A DNA stretch of 50,141 nucleotides from SFTJ01 sp051871515. GTDB lineage: Bacteria; Bacteroidota; Bacteroidia; Bacteroidales; Muribaculaceae. The notes beneath the pieces are model-generated. The model did no database searches. It was not told where the DNA came from and worked only from the letters and a program-made list of their open reading frames with translations. Location: NCBI GenBank assembly GCA_051871515.1, contig JBJECY010000044.1:1-50141 (forward strand), written 5' to 3'. Below are positions 34,327 through 42,688 of the stretch, one piece after another (the first letter of the stretch is position 1; each line of letters starts with the position of its first letter). Position numbers and translations under genes: made by a program.

Positions 34327-35790
34327 TCACACGCTCTTCACCGGGTCGCAAGTGAGTTCCACGCCAAGGCGTTTGAAAATTTTGCGGTCAACCTCGCTGA
34401 GCAGCACCGTTGAGTGCACTTGGCAACCTTCAAGTTTAGGTAATTGTTCAAGGGCAAGGCGGCATTTCTCGTCGGTTATGCTGAGCATTGACAATGCTAC
34501 CAGCACCTCGTCGGTGTGCAGGCGCGGATTGTGCCCATGCAAGAAATCAACCTTGGTGCGCTGAATAGGCTCAATCATCGATTGCGGAATGAGCTTCACT
34601 TCATGTGCAATGCCCGCCAGATGCTTGGTGGCATTGAGCAGCAAAGCGGCGCTTGGCCCTAACAAGCCGCTTGAGCGAGCTGTGATGATGGTGCCGTCAG
34701 GCAACTCAATGGCTGCCGAGGCAAGCCCGGTGAGCTCTTTGCGCTCACGAGCAGCCACCGTGGTGCGGCGGTATTCAGTGGTGAGACGAGCCTGCTGCAT
34801 CAGCAAACCAATCTTTTTCACCTCGCTCTCGTTGTCGCCTCGCTCGGCAAGTCGGTTCAAGGCAGTGTAGTAGCGGCGAATTATCTCATCGCGAGCGGCA
34901 TTGCAGCACACGTCCTCGTCGCTCATGCAAAAGCCTATCATGTTCACGCCCATATCGGTGGGCGATTTATACGGATTCTCGCCGTTGACACCCTCAAAGA
35001 TAGCATTCAACACCGGGAATATTTCAATATCACGATTGTAGTTAATGGCGATTTTGCCGTAAGCCTCAAGGTGGAAGGGATCAATCATGTTCACATCGTT
35101 GAGGTCGGCAGTGGCAGCTTCATAAGCCACGTTCACAGGATGTTTTAGCGGAAGGTTCCACACCGGGAAAGTCTCAAACTTGGCATAGCCGGCTTTCACA
35201 CCTCGCTTATGCTCATGATAGAGCTGACTGAGGCACACAGCCATCTTGCCGCTGCCAGGACCGGGGGCTGTCACCACCACCAAAGGGCGAGAGGTCTCGG
35301 CAAAGTCGTTGCGGCCAAAACCGTCGTCCGAATCAATCAGTTCCACGTTGTTAGGATAGCCATCGATGGTGTAGTGGTAGCACACCTTTATGCCCATGCG
35401 CTCCAAGCGGGCACGATAGGCATCGGCACTTTTCTGACCATTGTAATGGGTGATGACCACATAGGTGGTATAGAGTCCCACCTTCTCAAACTCGCCGCGA
35501 AGCCGCAGCACGTCTTCATCGTAGGTGATGCCCAAGTCGCCTCGCACCTTGTTTTTCTCAATGTCGAAGGCGCTAATCACAATTATCACCTCGGCACAAT
35601 CGCTCAGCTGCATGAGCATGCGCAATTTGCTGTCGGGGTGAAAACCGGGCAACACACGACTGGCGTGATAGTCATCAAACAACTTACCTCCGAACTCGAG
35701 GTACAACTTGTCGCCGAACTGAGCTATGCGCTCTTTGATGTGTTCGGACTGAATCTTGAGATATTTCTCGTTGTCAAAACCGTTTCTCAT
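34327..35790 (-). CDS. DUF1846 family protein
   Basis: I set the start at the ATG at 35788-35790 (487 residues, MRNGFDNEKYLKIQSEH). This matches the usual DUF1846 start and lies just below a consensus promoter. Conserved parts include KLYLEFGGKLFDDYHASRVLPGF, VIIVISAFDIEKNKVRGDLGITYD, VVVTAPGPGSGKMAVCLSQ (a P-loop-like segment), and NMIGFCMSDEDVCCNAARDEIIRRYY. The family is widespread in Firmicutes and Bacteroidetes and structurally characterised, but to my knowledge it has no settled function. The C-terminus contains GHNPRLHTDEVLVALSMLS. Length is normal. It is monocistronic. Confidence 0.9.
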   Translation of the reverse strand: MRNGFDNEKYLKIQSEHIKERIAQFGDKLYLEFGGKLFDDYHASRVLPGFHPDSKLRMLMQLSDCAEVIIVISAFDIEKNKVRGDLGITYDEDVLRLRGEFEKVGLYTTYVVITHYNGQKSADAYRARLERMGIKVCYHYTIDGYPNNVELIDSDDGFGRNDFAETSRPLVVVTAPGPGSGKMAVCLSQLYHEHKRGVKAGYAKFETFPVWNLPLKHPVNVAYEAATADLNDVNMIDPFHLEAYGKIAINYNRDIEIFPVLNAIFEGVNGENPYKSPTDMGVNMIGFCMSDEDVCCNAARDEIIRRYYTALNRLAERGDNESEVKKIGLLMQQARLTTEYRRTTVAARERKELTGLASAAIELPDGTIITARSSGLLGPSAALLLNATKHLAGIAHEVKLIPQSMIEPIQRTKVDFLHGHNPRLHTDEVLVALSMLSITDEKCRLALEQLPKLEGCQVHSTVLLSEVDRKIFKRLGVELTCDPVKSV

Positions 35791-35799
35791 AACGGATTG

Positions 35800-35831
35800 C
35801 AAATTTACAAATTCTTTTATTTGATTGCAAA
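35800..35831 (-). promoter_or_regulatory. Promoter of the DUF1846 gene
   Basis: TTTG (35828-35831) and TAAATTTG (35800-35807) on the minus strand have a 20-base spacer, an exact consensus match. The predicted transcription start (about 35793) is only a few bases above the ATG, so the mRNA would be leaderless or nearly so. Confidence 0.72.
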
Positions 35832-35912
35832 AGTTTCAAAAAGTATTTAGCAAAATTTTTGCGGCGTTTTGGTGCCATGCAAATGCAGGTTGATGAGCCC
35901 TGTGCCATAGGC

Positions 35913-37811
35913 TCATTCATCGGCTGCAAGCGCAAGCACATAGTCATGCAACTGGGCATAAAACTTGTGATGCGACAGTGTTTGCGCATCGCCAATCACC
36001 ACCACTTTCATGCGAGCGCGGGTGATTGCCACATTCATGCGGCGCAAGTCGCTCAAAAAGCCTATGCGCCCGTCGTCGTTGCTGCGCACAAGGCTTATGA
36101 ACACCACATCACGCTCCTGACCCTGAAACCCATCGATGGTGTTCACCGTAAGCTCGCCGCGCAACGGGCGCAACACGGCACTGCCCTTCACCAAACGGCG
36201 CAACAGCTGCACCTGTGCCCTGTAAGGCGAAATCACCCCAAAATCAATGCGCTCGTCAATCACGCGCTGCACGCCAATGCGTTGCACATATTCCTGCAAC
36301 CTGTCAATCACAAACTGGGCCTCGCCAACATTCATGCGGCTGCCGGCAGCTCCCACGCAATGCTCCTCAAAGGGCATTCCGGCAGTGTCAATCCACTCCA
36401 TAGGGGTATCAAAGTCGAGTATGCCTCGCGCCTCAACATGCGGCGCAGCCTGCAACAAGCCGCCGTAGAACCATTTGCTCGGAAACTGCATGATGCATTT
36501 GTTCATGCGATACTGCATGGTGAGCAAGGTCACCGCTTGAGGCCAACGCTGCACCACCATTTCCATCATAGTGCGGCTCAATCCGCCACGCTCGGCATCA
36601 ATGCACTTGATGGTGGGCGGCAGCTGCTGATGGTCGCCAGCCAACACCAAGCGCTGCGCCTTGCGCACCGCAATCCATGTGGCTGCCTCAAGCGCCTGAC
36701 CAGCCTCATCAACAAACAGCGTTGAGAATTTTCGCCCGGTGAGCAACGAGCTGTTGCTGCCCACCAGCGTTGAGGCAATCACGCGCGCACCGTCAAACAG
36801 CTCCACGTTGATTTTCACTTCAAGTTCCTCTGCTCGCCGCCGCAAACGCCCTATGCGGCTTTGCACCGCACTGCTTTGAGCATGTTTGCGACCCTCGCCG
36901 CTCATTTGGCGTATGGTCTTGCGTATGCTCCACAACTCAGGATAATCGGGGTGCGCCTCATATTGGCGCTCATAGCAATAACCCAGCATGCGGTCGTTCA
37001 CACGCGTGGGATTGCCAATGCGCAGCACACTCACGCCACGCTCCACCAATTTTTGGCTAATCCAGTCAACCGCCATATTCGATTGGGCACACACCAGCAC
37101 CTGCGGCTCACGGTTGAGCGTTTCACAAATGGCTTCAACCAGCGTGGTGGTCTTGCCAGTGCCCGGAGGTCCGTGAACAATCATCACGTCGCGGCTGCAC
37201 AGCATATTGTTCACCGCCACTTCCTGGCTGCGGTTGAGCCAAGGGAAACGCACCGGATAGATATCGCGAAAAGATGGCTCCACTTGTCCGCAAATCACGT
37301 CGCGCAGCTCAGCCAAACGGCTGTTGACCGCCTGCGACACATCGTTGAGTGCCTCAAACATGGCACGGTAAGTGGTCTCGTCGAGCGAAAGCTGCAATCC
37401 CACCCAGCGAGTGCCGCTCAAATCGGTGAGCGCCTCCACGCCGGGCAGCACCAGCTGCATGCGGTTGCCCTCAACATAGTTCACCGTGGCAACATATCGT
37501 TTATAGGTCACACTGCCATTCTCGTTCTGCTCAAAGATGCACACCTGACGCCCATACTCAAACTGATGTTCAATCTCGCTCTGCTCCTCAGGCCTATACA
37601 CATCCACAACAAGCTGATTGAGCGAATTATATCCATTGCGCCCCACGCGCACAGGAAACCAGCACATGCCGCGAGCCACGTTGCGCTCCACGCCCAAACT
37701 CTCGCTCAGGCGCCTGTATTCTTCCTTCTCGTGCGCATATTCCATTTGAAGCAAGTTGCGTTGTTCCACAAAATGCCTCACCACAGCAGGGTTAATATCT
37801 CTATTGCTCAT
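35913..37811 (-). CDS. UPF1-like (DNA2/NAM7, IGHMBP2-type) SF1 helicase
   Basis: The start at the ATG at 37809-37811 (632 residues, MSNRDINPAVV) is required because the promoter -7 box (37851-37858) overlaps the start of the longer frame. An N-terminal OB-like region (about 1-190) precedes the helicase core. The core has Walker A VHGPPGTGKTTT, motif Ia VCAQSNMAVDW, Walker B LFVDEAGQALEA, motif III LAGDHQQLPPT, then YRMN, TVNTIDGFQGQERDVVF and VAITRARMKVVVIGD. This is the SF1B UPF1-like family, which unwinds DNA or RNA 5'-3'. Its bacterial role is not established. No nuclease domain is attached. It stands alone. Confidence 0.92.
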   Translation of the reverse strand: MSNRDINPAVVRHFVEQRNLLQMEYAHEKEEYRRLSESLGVERNVARGMCWFPVRVGRNGYNSLNQLVVDVYRPEEQSEIEHQFEYGRQVCIFEQNENGSVTYKRYVATVNYVEGNRMQLVLPGVEALTDLSGTRWVGLQLSLDETTYRAMFEALNDVSQAVNSRLAELRDVICGQVEPSFRDIYPVRFPWLNRSQEVAVNNMLCSRDVMIVHGPPGTGKTTTLVEAICETLNREPQVLVCAQSNMAVDWISQKLVERGVSVLRIGNPTRVNDRMLGYCYERQYEAHPDYPELWSIRKTIRQMSGEGRKHAQSSAVQSRIGRLRRRAEELEVKINVELFDGARVIASTLVGSNSSLLTGRKFSTLFVDEAGQALEAATWIAVRKAQRLVLAGDHQQLPPTIKCIDAERGGLSRTMMEMVVQRWPQAVTLLTMQYRMNKCIMQFPSKWFYGGLLQAAPHVEARGILDFDTPMEWIDTAGMPFEEHCVGAAGSRMNVGEAQFVIDRLQEYVQRIGVQRVIDERIDFGVISPYRAQVQLLRRLVKGSAVLRPLRGELTVNTIDGFQGQERDVVFISLVRSNDDGRIGFLSDLRRMNVAITRARMKVVVIGDAQTLSHHKFYAQLHDYVLALAADE

Positions 37812-37850
37812 CTTTACTGCCTTCTCAGTTCTCCATATATTATGGATATG

Positions 37851-37881
37851 CAAAGATAGTAATTATGAGGAATTTTAACAA
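37851..37881 (-). promoter_or_regulatory. Promoter of the UPF1-like helicase
   Basis: TATCTTTG (37851-37858, minus) with TTG (37879-37881) at a 20-base spacing. Transcription should start near 37844, leaving about 33 bases of leader. Confidence 0.65.
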
Positions 37882-37975
37882 CCTCGATTGCAAGCAGGTT
37901 TTTCACATCAATATCACTAAATATGCCCATCACATATCACAGTTTAACCACAAAAAAATAATGCCTTTTTTTTAA

Positions 37976-38185
37976 AAGGTATTATCATTAATTAGCGCCG
38001 AACACGTTCGCGGCTATTTCCTCGGCATAGGCGATACCAAAACGGCACATCAGTTGCAAGCACTCCTCAACTCCACGGCAGGCAGCAATTACCGACTGCA
38101 ACATTATGGCCTTAAGAAACAACCCTTACCCTCTGCTGCATGGGCTTTTCAATACCTATTTCTGAAAAAACATTGCCAAAAGTAG
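37976..38185 (+). pseudogene. Possible 3' remnant of a lost gene
   Basis: Between the helicase and the ferredoxin gene, a 69-codon frame runs from a stop to a TAG without an initiating ATG near its front. Its translation (AEHVRGYFLGIGDTKTAHQL, then HYGLKKQPLPSAAWAFQYLF) has a protein-like composition and codon use like the neighbours. It may be the tail of a decayed gene. I do not recognise the family, and chance is not excluded. Confidence 0.3.
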
Positions 38186-38206
38186 CAGCAATTCAAAATA
38201 TATTAT

Positions 38207-38214
38207 TACATTTG
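38207..38214 (+). promoter_or_regulatory. -7 element of the small ferredoxin gene
   Basis: TACATTTG fits TAnnTTTG about 45 bases above the start codon. No consensus -33 box is visible. Confidence 0.5.
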
Positions 38215-38258
38215 CACAGACAAATAAATAACAATTCTAATCTAATAATAACAAAATT

Positions 38259-38435
38259 ATGGCTTACGTAATTAATCCTGATTTATGTGTATCGTGCGGC
38301 ACTTGTGCAGGTGCTTGCCCAGTTGAAGCAATCTCTGAAGGCGATGCTTCTTATGTAATCGACGCTGACACTTGCTTGAGCTGTGGCTCTTGCGCATCTG
38401 TTTGCCCAAGCGAAGCTATCGCTGAAGGCGAATAA
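38259..38435 (+). CDS. 2x[4Fe-4S] ferredoxin, 58 residues
   Basis: This short gene encodes MAYVINPDLCVSCGTCAGAC, then PVEAISEGDASYVIDADTCL, and ends SCGSCASVCPSEAIAEGE. Two CxxCxxCxxxCP motifs bind two [4Fe-4S] clusters: Cys10, 13, 16 with Cys49, and Cys39, 42, 45 with Cys20. Length, internal symmetry and acidic character match clostridial-type bacterial ferredoxins. It carries low-potential electrons, for example between pyruvate or 2-oxoacid oxidoreductases and hydrogenase or Rnf. The own -7 element and a strong terminator show a monocistronic, probably highly expressed gene. It lies about 1 kb upstream of the oxoacid oxidoreductase operon, a possible partner. Confidence 0.96.
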   Translation: MAYVINPDLCVSCGTCAGACPVEAISEGDASYVIDADTCLSCGSCASVCPSEAIAEGE

Positions 38436-38493
38436 TCAAAAAACAGAAAACGCCTCATCAGCAAAGCCCATTCATCAGATGGCATAGCAAAGA

Positions 38494-38541
38494 GCTGTTC
38501 CCCCATTGCCCACTGCGGTGCCGGGAACAGCCCTTTTCTTT
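38494..38541 (+). terminator. Intrinsic terminator of the ferredoxin gene
   Basis: GCTGTTCCC (38494-38502) pairs with GGGAACAGC (38523-38531), a perfect 9-bp stem followed by CCTTTTCTTTT. Confidence 0.85.
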
Positions 38542-38655
38542 TAACCCAAAAGGGCCATTGGAGCTAAACATTCACCCTATGTAATGCCCCTGACGCGGAA
38601 AGGCGACCAACAATGCCAAACAACTCAGCATATCAACTACTACCACCCTCACCCA

Positions 38656-39327
38656 ATGCAAAACAATTATATGCAGGAGCTTTACAGCTTTCTTGAGCAA
38701 CTGCGACTCAACAATAATCGCCCTTGGTTTAACGAGCACAAGCCGCAATTCACTGCACTGCGCGAGCAATGGCTGGCACAGCTGCAACAGCTCATTACGC
38801 TCATGCAGAGCTACGACAGCAGCCTGCGCGGCTTGCAGGCAAAAGACTGCGCCTACCGCATCTACCGCGACACCCGTTTCTCGCCCGACAAGACACCTTA
38901 TAAAACATTCTTCAGCGCAGTGATTGGCGCCAGCGGACGCAAATGCACGCAACCATGCTATTATTTGCACTTTGAACCGGGCGACTCGGGCATCTACGCC
39001 GGATTGTGGTGCCCCGAGCCCGACACGCTGCGGCGCATGCGCTCGCTCATTGACGCCTGCGGCAACGAGTTGCAACAAATAGTCATCGAGCCTCAAGTGG
39101 CTCAATACTTCAGCTTTGAGCCTATGCAAGAGCTTAAACGTGTGCCTGCGCCTTATGCGCAAAACCACCCATTAGCCCACCTGCTGCGAGCCAAAGACTA
39201 CACTTTTGCCCACCATGTGAGCGACGACTTTTTCACCGCCGGAAACTGGGTTGAAGAGGCCGCACGCATCTTCAGCCACATCACACCGGCATTACAATTT
39301 CTCAACTACGCTATGCACGAACCTTGA
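38656..39327 (+). CDS. DUF2461 family protein
   Basis: I use the ATG at 38656 (223 residues, MQNNYMQELYSFLEQLRLNN). The longer frame to 38584 adds a low-complexity, unlikely N-terminus. The ATG five codons later (38671) is also possible. Conserved features are FLEQLRLNNNRPWFNEHKPQF, a YRIYRDTRFSPDKTPYKTFF signature, and CYYLHFEPGDSGIYAGLWCPEPDTLRRMR. This is the DUF2461/TIGR02453 family, common in Bacteroidetes. Its function is unknown. No promoter is obvious, and the gene sits just after the ferredoxin terminator. Confidence 0.88.
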   Translation: MQNNYMQELYSFLEQLRLNNNRPWFNEHKPQFTALREQWLAQLQQLITLMQSYDSSLRGLQAKDCAYRIYRDTRFSPDKTPYKTFFSAVIGASGRKCTQPCYYLHFEPGDSGIYAGLWCPEPDTLRRMRSLIDACGNELQQIVIEPQVAQYFSFEPMQELKRVPAPYAQNHPLAHLLRAKDYTFAHHVSDDFFTAGNWVEEAARIFSHITPALQFLNYAMHEP

Positions 39328-39434
39328 AAAAACACCCCTTCCCGACCATTACACTGGCGTTTTAGCACAAAAATAAAACAAGTGTGCCAAAGGTTAATCT
39401 ATTTAAAAATTCTTATCAACCACAAATAAATGAT

Positions 39435-39442
39435 TAATTTTG
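39435..39442 (+). promoter_or_regulatory. -7 element of the 2-oxoacid:ferredoxin oxidoreductase operon
   Basis: TAATTTTG lies 28 bases above the delta-subunit start and fits the consensus. The -33 region is only loosely matched. Confidence 0.5.
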
Positions 39443-39470
39443 TACACTACAAAAACAAAAATGTATATCT

Positions 39471-39710
39471 ATGGCTAAAGTCAAAGGAGCAATAGTAGTA
39501 AATGAAGAGCGCTGCAAGGGATGCGGAATTTGCGTAGCCGCCTGCCCCTTTAAGGTGCTGGCTCTGCAACAAAGAGAAGTTAACAACAAAGGTTATCACT
39601 ACGCCTATATGGAAACGCCCGAGCAATGCACTGGCTGCACCAGCTGCGCCACCGTGTGCCCCGACTCGTGCATTGAAGTCTATCGTGTTACTCTCCCCAA
39701 CCCTGAGTGA
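39471..39710 (+). CDS. 2-oxoacid:ferredoxin oxidoreductase, delta (ferredoxin-like) subunit
   Basis: The 79-residue protein has two [4Fe-4S] motifs, CKGCGICVAACP (Cys15, 18, 21, 25) and CTGCTSCATVCP (Cys53, 56, 59, 63). It is the electron-transfer subunit of the complex encoded by the next three genes. The layout delta-alpha-beta-gamma is typical of KGOR/VOR-type enzymes in anaerobes. A 137-base gap to the alpha gene contains a short AT-rich hairpin (about 39814-39832). This is larger than the other gaps and may set different transcript levels. Confidence 0.9.
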   Translation: MAKVKGAIVVNEERCKGCGICVAACPFKVLALQQREVNNKGYHYAYMETPEQCTGCTSCATVCPDSCIEVYRVTLPNPE

Positions 39711-39847
39711 GGTTCTTCATCAGGCACTAAGCACAATCAGCAATTGTGGCCGGCGCCGAATTTAGTTTTTAATCAAACCCATCCCCACAACTAAGACAGG
39801 ACAGAAAAAATCAAAAAAACTATAAGTTTTTTCATAATAAATTACTT

Positions 39848-40930
39848 ATGAACGACAAAGTGAAATTGATGAAGGGCAACGAGGCACTTGCCATGTCGGC
39901 CATCCGCTACGGATGCGACGGCTATTTTGGCTATCCCATCACGCCCCAATCAGAAGTGCTTGAAACACTCGAGGCTCAAATGCCATGGGAAACCACCGGC
40001 ATGGTGGTGCTTCAAGCCGAAAGCGAAGTGGCGGCAATCAACATGGTGTATGGCGGCGCCGCCTGTGGCAAAGCCGTGTTCACATCATCGTCGAGCCCCG
40101 GCGTGAGCCTTATGCAAGAAGGCATCTCCTACATGGCAGCATCTGAGCTGCCTGCTCTCATAGTGAACGTGATGCGCGGTGGACCCGGACTGGGCACCAT
40201 TCAGCCATCGCAATCCGACTATTTCCAAGCCACCAAAGGCGGCGGCCACGGCGACTATCACTGCATTGTGCTTGCTCCGGCAAGCGTGCAAGAGATGGCC
40301 GACTTTGTTTGGCTCGGCTGGGACCTGGCTTTTAAATACCGCACCCCAGCCATGATTCTTGCCGATGGCGTGATTGGACAAATGATGGAGAAGGTGATTC
40401 TGCCCGAGCAACGCCCACGACGCACCGAGGAGCAGATAAGGCAACAATGCCCTTGGGCACTCAACGGACGCGGCGGCCTTCGCCCGCAAAACATTGTCAC
40501 ATCGCTTGAGCTTGACTCTCACCGCATGGAGCACAACAACCTACGCTTTCAAAGCACCTACGCCACCATTCAGGCCAACGAGGTGAGAGTGGAAACCATC
40601 GATTGCCAAGACTGCGACTACCTGATTGTGGCTTTTGGCTCAATGGCTCGCGTGAGCATGAAGGTGAAGGAGATGGCACAAGAAAGAGGCGTGAAAGTGG
40701 GACTCGTGCGCCCCATCACCCTTTGGCCTTTCCCCTACAAAGAGATTGAACAAGCAGCCAAAAACGCCAAAGGCGTGCTGGTGGTTGAGCTCTCGGCAGG
40801 GCAAATGATTGAAGACGTGCAGCTTGCAGTGAAATGCAACATCCCAGTGGAGCACTACGGCAGGCTCGGCGGCATTGTGCCTACCCCGGAAGAAGTGCTC
40901 AACGCTTTATTCAACAAGTTTATCAAATAA
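39848..40930 (+). CDS. 2-oxoacid:ferredoxin oxidoreductase, alpha subunit (KorA/VorB-like)
   Basis: The 360-residue subunit starts VKLMKGNEALAMSAIRYGCD, then GYFGYPITPQSEVLETLE, the family signature of the pyrimidine-binding domain. FTSSSSPGVSLMQEGISYMAASELPALIVNVMRGGPGLGTIQPSQSDY is the conserved core. The C-terminal transketolase-like domain includes DYLIVAFGSMARVSMKV. With the beta and gamma subunits it oxidatively decarboxylates a 2-oxoacid to an acyl-CoA, reducing ferredoxin. 2-Oxoglutarate or branched-chain 2-oxoacids are both possible substrates; I cannot decide from the sequence. The beta gene follows in 12 bases. Confidence 0.93.
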   Translation: MNDKVKLMKGNEALAMSAIRYGCDGYFGYPITPQSEVLETLEAQMPWETTGMVVLQAESEVAAINMVYGGAACGKAVFTSSSSPGVSLMQEGISYMAASELPALIVNVMRGGPGLGTIQPSQSDYFQATKGGGHGDYHCIVLAPASVQEMADFVWLGWDLAFKYRTPAMILADGVIGQMMEKVILPEQRPRRTEEQIRQQCPWALNGRGGLRPQNIVTSLELDSHRMEHNNLRFQSTYATIQANEVRVETIDCQDCDYLIVAFGSMARVSMKVKEMAQERGVKVGLVRPITLWPFPYKEIEQAAKNAKGVLVVELSAGQMIEDVQLAVKCNIPVEHYGRLGGIVPTPEEVLNALFNKFIK

Positions 40931-40942
40931 GCCACATGCATT

Positions 40943-41704
40943 ATGGATATTAACGATATAATTAAACCCGAAAACCTCGTATATCAAAAGCCAAAACTGC
41001 TAAAAGACGTGGCCATGCACTATTGCCCCGGCTGCGGCCACAGCACAGTGCACAAGATAATATGCGAAGTGATTGAAGAAATGGGCGCTGAAGACATCAC
41101 CATTGGCGTGGCACCGGTGGGGTGCGCTGTGTTTGCCTACAACTACATCGACGTTGACATGATTGAAGCCGCCCACGGCCGTGCTCCGGCAGTGGCAACA
41201 GGCATCAAGCGCCTGCAACCCGATAAACTCGTCTTCACCTATCAAGGCGACGGCGACCTGGCTGCCATTGGCACCTGCGAGGCCATTCACGCTGCCAACC
41301 GCGGCGAGAACATCACCATAATATTTATCAACAACGCCATCTACGGCATGACCGGCGGACAAATGGCTCCAACCACCCTCCTTGGGCAAAAGACAGCCAC
41401 CACGCCCTACGGCCGACGCGCTGACCTCAACGGCTACCCTCTCGCCATAAGCGAATTGGTGGCTCAGCTCGATGGCTCGTGCTACGTCACACGCCAAAGC
41501 GTTCACACTCCGGCTGCCGTGCACAAGGCAAAAGCCGCCATTCGCAAAGCTTTTGAAAACAGCATGGCAGGCAAAGGCACCTCACTGGTTGAGATTGTGA
41601 GCACGTGCAACTCGGGTTGGAAACTCTCGCCCGTTGACGCCAACAAATGGATGGTTGAAAACATGTTTAAGAAATACCCGTTGGGCGACCTCAAAAACCA
41701 ATAA
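40943..41704 (+). CDS. 2-oxoacid:ferredoxin oxidoreductase, beta (TPP-binding) subunit
   Basis: The 253-residue subunit binds thiamine pyrophosphate and, together with the ferredoxin-type cysteines, a [4Fe-4S] cluster. CPGCG (28-32) holds two cluster cysteines. The TPP motif is GDGD (102-105) through NN (130-131) in FINNAIYGMTGGQMAPTT. A late STCNSGWKLSP supplies another conserved Cys. The gene follows alpha by 12 bases and precedes gamma by 10 bases, so the three are translated from one mRNA. Confidence 0.95.
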   Translation: MDINDIIKPENLVYQKPKLLKDVAMHYCPGCGHSTVHKIICEVIEEMGAEDITIGVAPVGCAVFAYNYIDVDMIEAAHGRAPAVATGIKRLQPDKLVFTYQGDGDLAAIGTCEAIHAANRGENITIIFINNAIYGMTGGQMAPTTLLGQKTATTPYGRRADLNGYPLAISELVAQLDGSCYVTRQSVHTPAAVHKAKAAIRKAFENSMAGKGTSLVEIVSTCNSGWKLSPVDANKWMVENMFKKYPLGDLKNQ

Positions 41705-41714
41705 ACACCTCATT

Positions 41715-42251
41715 ATGAAAGAAGAAATTATCATAGCCGGCTTTGGCGGCCAAGGCGTGCTCTCAATGGGCAAGATACTGGCTTACGCCGCACTCATTGA
41801 AGACCGTGAAGTGACTTGGATGCCCAGCTACGGACCCGAGCAACGCGGCGGAACAGCCAACGTGACCGTAATATTGAGCGACTCGCGCATATCTTCGCCC
41901 ATCCTCAACTCGTTTGACACCGCTGTGGTGCTCAATCAGCAGAGCCTCGACAAGTTTGAGGACGAAGTGAAACCCGGCGGCACGCTCATCTACGACGCCT
42001 ACGGCATACACCGTCCACCGGTGCGAAAGGACATCAACGTGTTTTGCATCAACGCCATGGAAGAGTCGTTTAAGCTCAAAAACAGCAAAGTGTTTAACAT
42101 GCTTGTGCTGGGCGCACTGCTCAAGATAAGACCGCTTGTCACCATCGACAGCGTTATCGCCGGGCTTAAAAAAGCCCTCCCCGAGCGTCTGCACCACCTG
42201 TTGCCTGCCAATCAGCAAGCACTTGAACAAGGCATGAAACTAATCAAATAA
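41715..42251 (+). CDS. 2-oxoacid:ferredoxin oxidoreductase, gamma subunit
   Basis: The start at the ATG at 41715 gives 178 residues beginning MKEEIIIAGFGGQGVLSMGK, the exact gamma-subunit signature. The longer frame to 41634 reads back through the beta gene and is rejected. SYGPEQRGGTANVTVILSD and TAVVLNQQSLDKFEDEVKPGG are the other conserved parts. It completes the heterotetrameric (alpha, beta, gamma, delta) enzyme. A strong hairpin at 42314-42360 ends the operon. Confidence 0.94.
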   Translation: MKEEIIIAGFGGQGVLSMGKILAYAALIEDREVTWMPSYGPEQRGGTANVTVILSDSRISSPILNSFDTAVVLNQQSLDKFEDEVKPGGTLIYDAYGIHRPPVRKDINVFCINAMEESFKLKNSKVFNMLVLGALLKIRPLVTIDSVIAGLKKALPERLHHLLPANQQALEQGMKLIK

Positions 42252-42313
42252 GAGCGCACCACAAGCCATTTTGCAACGCGCCACAAAAAGGTTAACACCA
42301 CATTAAATATACG

Positions 42314-42360
42314 GGGTGAGAAATCAAGTTGAAATAACACAAATTTCTCACCCTGTTTTC
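42314..42360 (+). terminator. Intrinsic terminator of the oxidoreductase operon
   Basis: GGGTGAGAAAT (42314-42324) pairs with ATTTCTCACCC (42343-42353), a perfect 11-bp stem followed by TGTTTTCTT. The rest of the gap to 42656 is AT-rich and holds no gene that I can see. Confidence 0.85.
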
Positions 42361-42656
42361 TTAAAAACCACAATTCACCCCACCCAAACACGGCAAGCCC
42401 TCAACAATTCTTTGGCAATTTTAGCAGTGTTTGTGCCCGTTGTCGCTGCCGTGGGCAAGTGGTTGCCTTGGCTCATGGGCAAACGACAAATTGCATAACA
42501 AACACATAAAAATTACATCACACCACCCATAGCCGCAGGGCACCTTTATGGGCAATTTCACGGCAAAAAAATCAAAAGTGAAAAATATTACATATTTTAA
42601 CGACATTTTCACCACTATTAACCGTGAAAACTAAAGGCGTTTTCAAAGTTTTCAGC

Positions 42657-42664
42657 TAACTTTG
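42657..42664 (+). promoter_or_regulatory. -7 element of the TetR-efflux operon
   Basis: TAACTTTG fits the consensus. Its predicted transcription start (about 42671) rules out a TTG start at 42662 for the regulator and supports the ATG at 42689. Confidence 0.6.
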
Positions 42665-42688
42665 CACATTATTTCAATAGGTAACTGC

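Noticed and set aside
37812..37853. N-terminal extension of the UPF1-like helicase
   Set aside because: It overlaps the promoter -7 box, so it would not be transcribed.
36861..37859. 332-codon plus-strand frame
   Set aside because: It lies opposite the UPF1-like helicase; its translation is His/Ala-rich with no motif.
42662..42688. TTG-initiated extension of the TetR regulator
   Set aside because: It lies within the -7 box and upstream of the predicted transcription start.
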